Source: Bacillus sp. UNC438CL73TsuS30
Lineage (GTDB): Bacteria > Bacillota > Bacilli > Bacillales > Cytobacillaceae
NCBI RefSeq assembly: GCF_000482325.1
Contig: NZ_AXVA01000010.1
Coordinates: 186,001-250,000, forward strand
DNA length: 64,000 nt
Reading direction: 5' to 3'
The translations under genes and the position numbers were made by a program. Every line of letters starts with the position of its first letter. The first letter of the stretch is position 1. The notes under the pieces were generated by a model. The model saw only the letters and a list, made by a program, of their open reading frames with translations. It made no database searches and had not been told where the DNA came from. This document shows, piece after piece, positions 26,153 to 34,918 of the stretch.

Positions 26153-26605
26153 ATGATTGTTGATCACATCCGTAATTTTCATTTCTATAAAGGTATCCAT
26201 GAAAGAATCAATCAAGCAATTGACTATATCCAACAAACCGATTTCACAAACATACAAACCGGTACACATGAAATAGACGGAGAAAACCTATTCTTCAATC
26301 TCATAGAATACGAAACCAAAACACCAGATGAACGTTTTTGGGAATCGCATAAAAAGTATTTAGATGTTCACTATATATTAGAAGGAAAAGAATATATTGG
26401 CTGCGAGTCATTCGAAAGAATGGAAATCAAACAACCGTATGATGAACAAGACGACTACTATCTTTTGGAGGGCGGCTTGAAATCAATGGTGCGAATGCAA
26501 AAAGGAGACTTCATGATTCTCTTCCCGCAGGATGCCCATATGACCGGAATCATGGTCGACACAACGGAAAAAGTCAGAAAAGTCGTGTTCAAAATAAAAC
26601 TTTAG
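26153..26605 (+). CDS. YhcH/YjgK/YiaL family protein
   Basis: A 150-residue cupin-like protein of the YhcH/YjgK/YiaL family, which accompanies sialic acid and related sugar genes. Features are the TGTHEIDGENLFFNLIEYETK block near residue 40, the metal-type motif ESHKKYLDVHYILEG near residue 65 and a histidine in PQDAHMTG near residue 125. Its likely role is handling anomers or a sugar intermediate; the exact reaction is uncertain. The start at 26153 is preferred over the frame's first ATG at 26072. It opens the sialic acid operon, 10 bp before the next gene. Confidence 0.85.
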   Translation: MIVDHIRNFHFYKGIHERINQAIDYIQQTDFTNIQTGTHEIDGENLFFNLIEYETKTPDERFWESHKKYLDVHYILEGKEYIGCESFERMEIKQPYDEQDDYYLLEGGLKSMVRMQKGDFMILFPQDAHMTGIMVDTTEKVRKVVFKIKL

Positions 26606-26615
26606 GGGTGAGCTC

Positions 26616-28277
26616 ATGAACCTCCATGAAATCCTCACAACAGATGTACTCGTCGTAGGAAGCGGCATCGCCGGTCTTAAAGTGAGCATCGAACTGGCCA
26701 AAGCCGGTAAAAACGTCATCATGTCGACCAAAACCCAGATTTGCTCTGGCTCAAGCTTCTATCCGCTGAAAGCCTCACTAGGAACACAGGTGACCAAGGA
26801 TCATCAAGACAAAGAAGTATTTTTACAAGACATAGAGGCCGTCAGCCATCAAATGGAAGATAAGGAGATGGCCAAAATCTATGTGGATGAAATTCGGGAG
26901 CGGGTAACGGAATTCCCTGAAATCGGGATTGAACCCTATAAGCTGCCTGACGATCGCAAGGCGTGCTTTGCGGAACATAGCCGGACAATCTACATGTTGA
27001 GAGATTGGGACCAAATCCGCGAAAATGTGAAAACGATTTTCGGACAATATCCCAATATTTCTATCTACGAACGGTCCGCGGTCATTTCATTAATCAAAAC
27101 AAACGGAAAGGTGACCGGTGCTTTCCTTTTGGACCACTATAATAACCTGATGATGGTTCAGTGTAAGGCAGTCATCTTGGCAACAGGCGGTTTCGGGAAT
27201 CTTTACAAGCATAACTTAAACCCAAATGATGTCGATGGATCGGGGCATATCCTTGCGTTAGAAGCCGGAGCAAGCCTTGTGAATATGGAGTTTATCCAAT
27301 TCATCCCTGGATTCACCTCACCAAAATATAAGACCTTATGGGGCGAACACACCCTGAATTATTGCAAAGATTTTGTGGATGAAGAAGGGAACAGTATTTT
27401 AGAAAAAGAGCTTCCCGAGGGCCTCAGCATGCAAGAATGTTTGGAAATCCGCAGTACCCATGGGCCGTTTACCCATTCTCTCCCATCTAAATACTTTGAT
27501 ATTGCAATGATGAAGGAAATCATCCGCACCAAAAGCGAGGCAGGTTTCGAGCTTATCTTTGATGAGGAGATTTATGAGGATCAGCGGGATTTCTACACGA
27601 TCTATCTCAATTGGCTGAAAGAAAGAGGAATCAATCTTGTGACGGACGCATGCAAAATTGCTCCTTTTGCGCATGCAAGTAATGGCGGGGTCAAAGTGGA
27701 CAGCTTCGGACGGACATCCGTTCCCGGCCTGTATGCAATAGGCGAGCTTGCGGGGGGAATTGAAGGGGCCAATCGACTAGGCGGAAATTCAACCGGTTCC
27801 TGTATGGTTTTTGGAAAAAGAGCCGCCCAGAATTGTCTGGATTATGTGAACAATAGCCAACTCGAACCGTTTGATGTCCAAACCGCAATCAATCAGTTAC
27901 ACGGGTCTATTCCAACAACAACCAACAATTCCAAAACTCCACATGAAGTAATAGAAGAAATCCGAGAACTAATGTGGTATAAGGCAAATGTGATCAGAGA
28001 TGAAAAAAATCTTACCTCCGCATTAAAGAAGGTAACGGAATTAAAGGCCTCATTCGATATGAGTCTTCATGTACAAAACGAAAATGAACGAAAAAGCGCC
28101 TTCAAAGCGAGAAACTTTCTGCTGCTTTCTGAGATTCTGTTAAAGGCCATGTTGGAAAGAAGGGAAAGCAGGGGGGCACATTATCGCGAAGATTTTCCGA
28201 ATGAGGACGAAAATTTTCAAAAACGATTATGGATCTCCTTAAAAAACAAGGAAGTAAATCTGGAGTTTCGAGCATAA
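26616..28277 (+). CDS. FAD-dependent oxidoreductase, L-aspartate oxidase/fumarate reductase type
   Basis: A 553-residue flavoprotein of the succinate dehydrogenase/fumarate reductase flavoprotein family. Features are the FAD-binding motif DVLVVGSGIAGLKVSIELAKAG at residue 9, the CKAVILATGGFGNLYKHN segment near residue 187, the YAIGELAGGIEGANRLGGNS motif near residue 373, and a C-terminal helical region. L-aspartate oxidase and fumarate reductase have this architecture. Its place between yhcH-like and nanA genes is unusual; it may oxidise or reduce a sialic acid derivative. The substrate is unknown. GGGGTGAGC precedes the ATG. Confidence 0.83.
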   Translation: MNLHEILTTDVLVVGSGIAGLKVSIELAKAGKNVIMSTKTQICSGSSFYPLKASLGTQVTKDHQDKEVFLQDIEAVSHQMEDKEMAKIYVDEIRERVTEFPEIGIEPYKLPDDRKACFAEHSRTIYMLRDWDQIRENVKTIFGQYPNISIYERSAVISLIKTNGKVTGAFLLDHYNNLMMVQCKAVILATGGFGNLYKHNLNPNDVDGSGHILALEAGASLVNMEFIQFIPGFTSPKYKTLWGEHTLNYCKDFVDEEGNSILEKELPEGLSMQECLEIRSTHGPFTHSLPSKYFDIAMMKEIIRTKSEAGFELIFDEEIYEDQRDFYTIYLNWLKERGINLVTDACKIAPFAHASNGGVKVDSFGRTSVPGLYAIGELAGGIEGANRLGGNSTGSCMVFGKRAAQNCLDYVNNSQLEPFDVQTAINQLHGSIPTTTNNSKTPHEVIEEIRELMWYKANVIRDEKNLTSALKKVTELKASFDMSLHVQNENERKSAFKARNFLLLSEILLKAMLERRESRGAHYREDFPNEDENFQKRLWISLKNKEVNLEFRA

Positions 28278-28319
28278 TTTCCAAAAGAGGAGAATATTTT
28301 TTCCAGAAAAAATAAAAAT

Positions 28320-28335
28320 GGTGAAAATTATTTAC
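28320..28335. promoter_or_regulatory. RpiR-type operator candidate 3
   Basis: GGTGAAAATTATTTAC, 72 bp before nanA, matches the sites before the YhcH-like gene, suggesting a second regulated promoter inside the locus. Confidence 0.65.
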
Positions 28336-28363
28336 AGAATTACTCGAGCGTGATATATTTACT

Positions 28364-28378
28364 TTGTAAACGGTAACA
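28364..28378 (+). promoter_or_regulatory. CcpA cre site before nanA
   Basis: TTGTAAACGGTAACA fully fits TGWNANCGNTNWCA. It lies 30 bp before the nanA start, after the operator candidate. Confidence 0.75.
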
Positions 28379-28407
28379 ATAAATTCATTTCCAGGTGGCG
28401 AAGATAA

Positions 28408-29322
28408 ATGACAAATCAAAAATTTAAAGGTGTTTTTCCAGCATTCTATGCTTGCTACGACGATGCAGGAGAAATATCAGAGAGCCGGACAAAGGATCTG
28501 TGTAACTATCTTTATGAAAAAGGGGTTCAAGGTCTTTATGTAAGCGGAAGTTCTGGAGAATGCATTTACCATAACCTTGAGGAAAGAAAAGCGACATTAA
28601 GATATGTGGCTGAAACCGTAAAAGGGAAGCTGACGCTCATCGCTCATGTTGGGGCACCTTCCACAAGAGACAGTGTGGAATTAGCGAAATATGCGGAAGA
28701 GTTGGGCTATGATGCCTTATCCGCCATCCCGCCGATTTACTTTAAACTTCCTGAAAGTTCAATCTATAAGTATTGGACGGACATTATGGATGCAGCGGAG
28801 CTACCATTCATTATCTATAACATTCCACAAACAACTGGGTACAATCTATCAATGAATCTATTCAAGCAATTAATTGAGAATAAAAAAGTAATGGGTGTTA
28901 AAAACTCTTCGATGCCAGCGATGGACATTGAACGCTTTAAGGCAGCTGCAGGCGAAGACTTTATCGTCTTTAACGGACCTGACGAACAATATGTGGCTGG
29001 AAGAACCATTGGGGCAGATAGCGGAATCGGCGGAACCTATGCAGCAATGCCGGAGTTGTTTTTAAAAGCCGAACAATTTGTTTCAACTGGAAACTTTGAA
29101 CAAGCTAGAAACATTCAACGAGACATCAATGACATTATTATCGCTTTATGTTCCTTAAATGGTTCGATGTATTCCGTCATAAAAGAAGTTCTTAAATTAA
29201 ATGGCGTCAATGTTGGAAGCGTTCGAGCACCTTTTGAGCCGGTACACGGAGAAGATTTAAACAAAATCCCGGCCATTAAAGAAATGATCGACCAAGCAAT
29301 TCAAAAATACGGAAAAAACTAA
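28408..29322 (+). CDS. nanA: N-acetylneuraminate lyase
   Basis: A 304-residue class I aldolase of the DHDPS/NAL family. Near residue 47 is GSSGECIYHNLEERKATL, then TLIAHVGAPSTRDSVELA; the catalytic tyrosine is in IIYNIPQTTGYN (near residue 138), and the Schiff-base lysine is in VMGVKNSS (near residue 166). It cleaves N-acetylneuraminate to N-acetylmannosamine and pyruvate. The FNGPDEQYVAG and SGIGGTY segments match NanA better than DapA. Operon context (nanE, nanK) confirms the assignment. Confidence 0.93.
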   Translation: MTNQKFKGVFPAFYACYDDAGEISESRTKDLCNYLYEKGVQGLYVSGSSGECIYHNLEERKATLRYVAETVKGKLTLIAHVGAPSTRDSVELAKYAEELGYDALSAIPPIYFKLPESSIYKYWTDIMDAAELPFIIYNIPQTTGYNLSMNLFKQLIENKKVMGVKNSSMPAMDIERFKAAAGEDFIVFNGPDEQYVAGRTIGADSGIGGTYAAMPELFLKAEQFVSTGNFEQARNIQRDINDIIIALCSLNGSMYSVIKEVLKLNGVNVGSVRAPFEPVHGEDLNKIPAIKEMIDQAIQKYGKN

Positions 29323-29323
29323 C

Positions 29324-29962
29324 ATGAAGCGAAGAATTGTCTGCTTTGGAGATTCAAACACATGGGGCTTTGATGCGGCAACGATGGGGAGATTTCCCGA
29401 AGGAGTTAGATGGACCAGCCTGCTAACAGAGGGATTAGGCGATGACTTCCAAGTTATCGAGGAAGGACTTTCCGGCAGAACGAGTGTCGTAGACGATCCG
29501 TTATTCGAAGGATTAAATGCATTAAGCTATATCCATCCTTGCTTAATGAGTCATGCGCCACTTGAGTTGGTGGTAATCATGCTTGGAACCAATGATACAA
29601 AGGAAAGATTTAATCTCACTTCTTTTAATATCGCTCAAGGAATTGCCAGGCTCGCCCTTAAGGCAAAAAATACTCCGGCAGGCTTGAATGGCGCACCACC
29701 TAAAGTGTTCGTAATGGCACCGCCTCCCATTGGGAAAGAGTACGTTGACACAGAAGTAGGGAAATCGATGGGGATAAATTGTGATCGGAAATCAGCTGAA
29801 CTGCCCGGCCATTTAAAGGAGCTGCTGGAGCTGCAAGGAACTGAGTTTCTTGATTTAAGCGGTCATGTTCCGATGAATACCATTGATTACATGCATTTGG
29901 ATCAAGAAGGGCATCAGCTTTTAGCCAAGCTTGTTCTTCAAAAAATAAAAAACATGCTATAA
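29324..29962 (+). CDS. SGNH/GDSL hydrolase, possible sialate O-acetylesterase
   Basis: A 212-residue SGNH hydrolase: block I FGDSNTWGFD with the nucleophile serine at about residue 10, glycine in EEGLSGRTSV, GTND near residue 90, and the terminal D-x-x-H pair in IDYMHLDQEGH near residue 189. In a sialic acid operon it plausibly removes O-acetyl groups from sialic acid, but that is inferred from context. Starts one base after the nanA stop. No signal peptide, so it acts in the cytosol. Confidence 0.85.
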   Translation: MKRRIVCFGDSNTWGFDAATMGRFPEGVRWTSLLTEGLGDDFQVIEEGLSGRTSVVDDPLFEGLNALSYIHPCLMSHAPLELVVIMLGTNDTKERFNLTSFNIAQGIARLALKAKNTPAGLNGAPPKVFVMAPPPIGKEYVDTEVGKSMGINCDRKSAELPGHLKELLELQGTEFLDLSGHVPMNTIDYMHLDQEGHQLLAKLVLQKIKNML

Positions 29963-29976
29963 AGGGGGAAAAAGGA

Positions 29977-31359
29977 ATGTTGAAAAAACGCTTTCTAGCC
30001 ACCGCTTTAACTGGTGTGCTTGCACTTGGAGCTTTAGCCGGTTGTGCAAACAAAGACACAAGTAAATCAGATGAAGGGGCAAATGGTAAAAAGACCGTTG
30101 AATTGTCGCTGATGTTAACACCGCAATGGAAAGGAGTCATGGGTCCTGACGAAAAAGGAGCAGACTATGACAGCTTCTTTAAATATGCGGCAGATAAGTT
30201 CTCAAAACAGTATAAAGATTACAATGTTAAGGTAAAAGTGGAAGTCGTCGCAAGTGAACAAAGGGATGAGCTTTTAAATGTTAAGCTAAACGGCGGTACT
30301 CCTCCAGATATCTTCTTCGAAAATACGTTTGCCATGGGGGATTATGCACATCGCGGCGCATTAGTTCCATTAAATGACATTGTCGATGACGCTGCCAAAA
30401 AAGACATTGACCAAAAGTACTGGGATACTGTGACATTTGGCAAGGATGTTTACTTCTATCCATTCTCTCATATGCCTGGAACCTTAGCGTACAACGCGGA
30501 CATGTTCAAGGCAGCAGGACTTGATAAGTATCTTGGCGGCAAGGACGAAATCAAGACCTGGACGTTAAAAGATTACGAAACAATTCTCAATACGCTGAAG
30601 AAGGATTTACCGAAGGATAAGTATCCAATGGCGCTATATGCGTTAAATAACCAAGGTGATACGTGGAACCTAGCTTATTTAAGAATGTTTGGCAATAAGT
30701 TCTTCGATGACAAAGGCAACATTATCCTTGATGATGCAAACGGAGTGAAGGCAGCAAAATGGTTAAAGAAAATCTATGATGCTGGTCTAACGAATCCAGG
30801 GGCAGAATCGGTTTCATCTAATGATGCCAATGCCATGTTCCAAAACCAGAAGCTCGCAATCAGCTTCACTAATTCTGTACTGTTTAACAATGCAAAAGCC
30901 GATATGGCAGCAGGTAAAGCACCTAAGTTTGATATCCGCCTTGCGAATATTCCATCTGAAAGCGGCGAACCGTTAACCTTCACCTATGTATCAGGTGCTG
31001 CTGTATTCAATACAAAGGACAAAACAAGAATTAAGGTAAGTAAAGATTTTGTTAAATTCTTCTCAACCGATCCTGAACTAGTAAAAGCTTCAAAAAATGG
31101 AGTTCCTGTTAGGACTTCAGTAGTAAATGAGTTTAAATCGCAAAACCCATTATTCGCTGCATATGACAAAAACGCTCAATATATGTTTAATTTTACTGGC
31201 AGCGTTCCAGGATACAGCGAGCTAAGACAGGCTTTATACCCAGAACTTCAAGCTCTACTAACTGGACAAAAATCACCTGAACAAGCGATTAAAGACTATC
31301 AAACAAATGGTAATAAAATTATTGATAATGCAAGAGCCAATTCAGTCATCAAACAATAG
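29977..31359 (+). CDS. ABC transporter substrate-binding lipoprotein
   Basis: A 460-residue extracellular solute-binding protein (family 1) with a lipoprotein signal peptide and lipobox LALGALAGC (cysteine near residue 25). FFENTFAMGDYAHRGALVPL is typical of CUT1 binding proteins. It presumably binds sialic acid or a sialylated oligosaccharide outside the membrane. AAAGGGGGAAAAAGGA precedes the start. It is followed by a hairpin at 31384-31416 that may raise its level above the permeases. Confidence 0.92.
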   Translation: MLKKRFLATALTGVLALGALAGCANKDTSKSDEGANGKKTVELSLMLTPQWKGVMGPDEKGADYDSFFKYAADKFSKQYKDYNVKVKVEVVASEQRDELLNVKLNGGTPPDIFFENTFAMGDYAHRGALVPLNDIVDDAAKKDIDQKYWDTVTFGKDVYFYPFSHMPGTLAYNADMFKAAGLDKYLGGKDEIKTWTLKDYETILNTLKKDLPKDKYPMALYALNNQGDTWNLAYLRMFGNKFFDDKGNIILDDANGVKAAKWLKKIYDAGLTNPGAESVSSNDANAMFQNQKLAISFTNSVLFNNAKADMAAGKAPKFDIRLANIPSESGEPLTFTYVSGAAVFNTKDKTRIKVSKDFVKFFSTDPELVKASKNGVPVRTSVVNEFKSQNPLFAAYDKNAQYMFNFTGSVPGYSELRQALYPELQALLTGQKSPEQAIKDYQTNGNKIIDNARANSVIKQ

Positions 31360-31383
31360 CCTTGTACGATCAAGACTAAAAAC

Positions 31384-31416
31384 ATAAGCCCCTCTTTAAA
31401 GGGGCTTACGTTTTAG
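31384..31416 (+). terminator. Intra-operon hairpin
   Basis: AAGCCCCT and AGGGGCTT around CTTTAA, with a TTTT stretch. It sits between the binding-protein gene and the permeases, a position typical for partial termination. Confidence 0.75.
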
Positions 31417-31432
31417 AAAGGTAAGGGTTACG

Positions 31433-32308
31433 ATGAAATTCAATAAGCATACGTTCAAAGAGAATATGACAGGATATCTATTTGTTGCACCACAACTATT
31501 ACTCTTCCTAGTATTTCTTGTTTATCCCATAATCGAAGGAATCCGCCTGAGCTTATATCGAATTAATTATACCAATGAAGTATTTGTCGGATTTGCAAAC
31601 TACACCCAATTATTCCATGACCCAGTTTTTGTAAAATCAACCATTAACACAGTCGTATTCGTAATCTTCATTGTTGCTTTAACGGTCCTATTTGCTTTAT
31701 TTGTTGCTTCGGCCGTTTTTGATAAAAATGCAAAATATGTTTCCTTTATTCGCGGAAGCTATTATATCCCTGTAATGGTTTCGATGGTTGTAATGAGTAT
31801 GGTATGGGGTTTCTTATTAAACCCAGCCAACGGATTGATTCCATACGTTGCCAAACAACTGGAATTTTCAAATGTGAACTTCTTAGGGAATCCAAAAACG
31901 GTATTAGCGGTGATCATCTTCGTTACGTTTGCAACCAACGTAGGTCAAGCCATTATTCTCTACATTGCATCGATGATCGGGGTGCCAAAGGAACTCTTTG
32001 AAGCAGCAGAAGTGGATGGAGCAAGCAGAACGACCATCATCATGAAAATCCTGATTCCAATGGTGAAGCCTACTACCATGTACATCATTATCATGAACAT
32101 TATTGCCGTATTAAAGATATTCGTTGTCATTCAATTATTGACCGGTGGCGGACCAAACAATGCTTCTACGACTCTTATGTATTTCTTATACAATAATGCC
32201 TTTAAGTATAATCAGCTTGGTGTGGCTTCTGCAGTAGGTGTGATTATGTTCTTAATTACATTAATATTATCGGTTCCACAATTAAGAGCAATGTTTAAGA
32301 AAGATTAG
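31433..32308 (+). CDS. ABC transporter permease (MalF-like)
   Basis: A 291-residue CUT1 permease with six transmembrane segments and the EAA loop ELFEAAEVDGASRTTIIMKILIPMVKP near residue 190. It is the first of the two channel subunits of the importer and partners with the gene 12 bp downstream. No ATPase gene is present in the window; CUT1 systems of Bacillus often share MsmX. Confidence 0.93.
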   Translation: MKFNKHTFKENMTGYLFVAPQLLLFLVFLVYPIIEGIRLSLYRINYTNEVFVGFANYTQLFHDPVFVKSTINTVVFVIFIVALTVLFALFVASAVFDKNAKYVSFIRGSYYIPVMVSMVVMSMVWGFLLNPANGLIPYVAKQLEFSNVNFLGNPKTVLAVIIFVTFATNVGQAIILYIASMIGVPKELFEAAEVDGASRTTIIMKILIPMVKPTTMYIIIMNIIAVLKIFVVIQLLTGGGPNNASTTLMYFLYNNAFKYNQLGVASAVGVIMFLITLILSVPQLRAMFKKD

Positions 32309-32320
32309 AGGTGAATTCGC

Positions 32321-33160
32321 ATGAAAACGAAAAACAAGAAAAAAAGAGAAACCGTTGACGTAATCGCCAATGTGATCATCATTTTCTTTGCTGTCCTAAA
32401 TATATTTCCTCTTTATTGGCTTTTGACTAGTTCCTTAAAAAACAGTTCGGATGTTATCAAAATGCCGCCTGATTGGTTTCCGAAAACAATGTCCTTTAGT
32501 AACTATGCGGATGTATTCCAGAACCAACCGGCATTAAGATGGACATTTAACAGTATTATTGTCTCACTGGTGACAACCGTTGCGGTGATTATTGTCAGCT
32601 CACTTGCCGCTTATGCGTTCTCGAAGTTGAAGTTTAAGGGGAAAAATGTTATTTATATCATTTTTATTTCCAGTTTAATGATTCCAAAAGAGGTCATGAT
32701 CGTTCCTTTATTCAGGATTATTCAGGAGTTTGGAATGGTAAATTCACTAAATGGCATGATTTGGCCGAATGTGGCCACAGCCTTTGGAGTATTTCTGCTT
32801 AAGGGATTTTTTGATACGATACCTGATTCACTACGAGAAGCGGCCCGGATTGACGGAGCAGGGGAGTTTTATACTTTTTATAAAATTATCATGCCGATTG
32901 TGAAACCGGGAATTGGGGCCTTATTCATTTTGAATTTCGTTCAGGTATGGAACGATTATCTCTGGCAGTTAATTGTCGGACAGGAAGAAGGTTCAAAAAC
33001 TTTAATGGTCGGGATTGCTTCGTTGATGCAGGATTTAAGTCCAAACTTTGCTTATAAGATGGCAGGTGCTACGGTGGCTGCGGTGCCAATGCTCGTAATC
33101 TTTATTCTATTCCAAAGATACTTTACAAAAGGATTGGCGATTGGGGCAGAAAAGGGATAA
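32321..33160 (+). CDS. ABC transporter permease (MalG-like)
   Basis: A 279-residue CUT1 permease: N-terminal membrane anchor LNIFPLYWLLTSSLKN, then six membrane segments and the EAA loop DSLREAARIDGAGEFYTFYKIIMPIVKP near residue 170. It forms the translocation channel with the preceding subunit. The nanE gene begins 91 bp downstream. Confidence 0.93.
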   Translation: MKTKNKKKRETVDVIANVIIIFFAVLNIFPLYWLLTSSLKNSSDVIKMPPDWFPKTMSFSNYADVFQNQPALRWTFNSIIVSLVTTVAVIIVSSLAAYAFSKLKFKGKNVIYIIFISSLMIPKEVMIVPLFRIIQEFGMVNSLNGMIWPNVATAFGVFLLKGFFDTIPDSLREAARIDGAGEFYTFYKIIMPIVKPGIGALFILNFVQVWNDYLWQLIVGQEEGSKTLMVGIASLMQDLSPNFAYKMAGATVAAVPMLVIFILFQRYFTKGLAIGAEKG

Positions 33161-33251
33161 GCTTTGGTGTTCATTGGATCGGTTTGTCGATCCCCTGGAA
33201 AGCAAATCAAAACCAACCATTTTTTAAATAATCAACTGGAGATGCTTTGAA

Positions 33252-33941
33252 ATGAAGAACAAGGAAGAACTATTCGAAAAAATTAAAGGGAAACTCATCG
33301 TATCTTGTCAAGCACTTCCAGAAGAGCCGCTTCACAGCTCATATATCATGGGAAGGATGGCATACGCTGCAATGCTTGGCGGAGCATGCGGGATACGGGC
33401 GAATAGCGTAGAAGATATTCGTGAAATTAAAAAAACCGTTTCCTTGCCGATCATTGGAATTATTAAACGTGTATATGAGGGATCGGAAGTCTTTATCACC
33501 CCTACGATGGAAGAAATTGAATTGCTTTATCAAGAGGGAGTCGATATCATTGCAATAGATGCAACGAATCGGATCAGACCGGATGGTAAGACCATTCATG
33601 AAATTTTTCCAATCATCCGTAAAAAGTACCCAGACCAAATCTTTATGGCCGATTGTTCCACCTATGAAGAAGGGCTATTAGCGTACGAATTAGGCTTTGA
33701 TTGTATCGGGACTACTTTAAGCGGGTATACCTCTTACACACAAGATAAGAAACTGCCGGATGTTGAGTTAATCGGGAAATTAAAAAGAGAGTTTGATCTT
33801 CCGATTATCGCAGAAGGCGGGATTTGGTGCCCGGAGGATTTGAAAACTGCTTTTGAACGAGGCGCTCATACAGCGGTTGTGGGCTCAGCAATTACGAGAC
33901 CAATGGAGATTACAAAAAGGTTTATTCAAGCGATTTCTTAG
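33252..33941 (+). CDS. nanE: N-acetylmannosamine-6-phosphate 2-epimerase
   Basis: A 229-residue TIM-barrel protein. It has [23 protein letters not shown] at residue 15, PIIGIIKR near residue 60, [13 protein letters not shown], the catalytic [11 protein letters not shown] and the AEGGIW phosphate-binding loop near the end. Converts ManNAc-6-P to GlcNAc-6-P, feeding amino sugar metabolism. NagA and NagB, needed for the next steps, are not in this window. Confidence 0.95.
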   Translation: MKNKEELFEKIKGKLIVSCQALPEEPLHSSYIMGRMAYAAMLGGACGIRANSVEDIREIKKTVSLPIIGIIKRVYEGSEVFITPTMEEIELLYQEGVDIIAIDATNRIRPDGKTIHEIFPIIRKKYPDQIFMADCSTYEEGLLAYELGFDCIGTTLSGYTSYTQDKKLPDVELIGKLKREFDLPIIAEGGIWCPEDLKTAFERGAHTAVVGSAITRPMEITKRFIQAIS

Positions 33942-33952
33942 ATACAAGGCAT

Positions 33953-33982
33953 AAATCCCACGGGTAATTCTCGTGGGATTTA
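33953..33982 (+). terminator. Hairpin between nanE and nanK
   Basis: AAATCCCACG and CGTGGGATTT form a stem with a T-rich end, which may reduce readthrough into nanK. Confidence 0.78.
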
Positions 33983-34016
33983 TACCGCCTTAGGAAATGG
34001 GTAAAGGGTGAGAAAC

Positions 34017-34916
34017 TTGAAAATATTAGCGGCTGATATTGGTGGAACCTCGATTAAACTGGGAATTTCCGATGAAAAAGGAAATTTGGCTGTTTTTAAA
34101 GAATATGATACGGAAAGCAAAAAAGGCGGAAAATTTGTCGTTGAAAAGCTCATGCAAATTATATCCGAATATGATGGCTTTGATGCCATCGGAATCAGTA
34201 CAGCCGGTCAGGTGGACCGTGCGGAGGGCTGCATTATTTATGCCAATGAAAATATCCCCAACTATACGGGAACGCGGTTAAAGGATCTGTTAGAAGAAAA
34301 ATTTAAGGTTCCCGTTAAAGTAGAGAATGACGTGAATGCGGCTGCTTTGGGAGAACAGTATTTTGGTGCCGGCCGGGATTTTCAGGATTTTCTTTGTTTG
34401 ACCTATGGAACCGGTATCGGCGGTGCCATCATTCAAAATAACGAAATTTACTCAGGATATAATGGGGTAGCGGCTGAAGTTGGGCATATCTTGACCCATC
34501 CTAAAGGATTGCCGTGTAACTGCGGTGGACAAGGCTGTTATGAACAATATGCCTCCACGACCGCATTGGTGCGGATGGCAAAAGAAGTGGATCCGGAGTG
34601 CCTGAATGGGAAAGTCATTTTTGAAAAACTTTACCGTGGTGACAGCAGGATGATCAATGTGCTCAATCAGTGGGTATTCGAAGTGGCCATCGGATTGACT
34701 TCGTTAGTCCACATCTTTAATCCCCGTGCGATCATCATTGGCGGCGGTGTAATGGAACAGGAAATTTTGGTGAAGATGGTAGCGGCTGAAGTACGGGAGT
34801 TAATCATGGAGAGCTTTTCCGATGTAAAAATCTTAAAAGCTTCTCTTGGAAATAAAGCTGGAATTCTTGGGGCGGTTTCGCTTCATCTGAGAAGTGGGAA
34901 CTTGAAGGAGTGCTAG
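34017..34916 (+). CDS. nanK: ROK-family N-acetylmannosamine kinase
   Basis: A 299-residue ROK kinase. Near the start is the ATP/phosphate loop AADIGGTSIKLGIS, then VENDVNAAALGEQYFGAG near residue 100, GTGIGGAII, and a zinc-binding motif CNCGGQGCYEQYAS near residue 162. Phosphorylates ManNAc with ATP before NanE acts. TTG at 34017, preceded by AAAGGGTGAG, is the likely start; the GTG at 34008 overlaps that ribosome binding site. Confidence 0.9.
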   Translation: MKILAADIGGTSIKLGISDEKGNLAVFKEYDTESKKGGKFVVEKLMQIISEYDGFDAIGISTAGQVDRAEGCIIYANENIPNYTGTRLKDLLEEKFKVPVKVENDVNAAALGEQYFGAGRDFQDFLCLTYGTGIGGAIIQNNEIYSGYNGVAAEVGHILTHPKGLPCNCGGQGCYEQYASTTALVRMAKEVDPECLNGKVIFEKLYRGDSRMINVLNQWVFEVAIGLTSLVHIFNPRAIIIGGGVMEQEILVKMVAAEVRELIMESFSDVKILKASLGNKAGILGAVSLHLRSGNLKEC

Positions 34917-34918
34917 GT

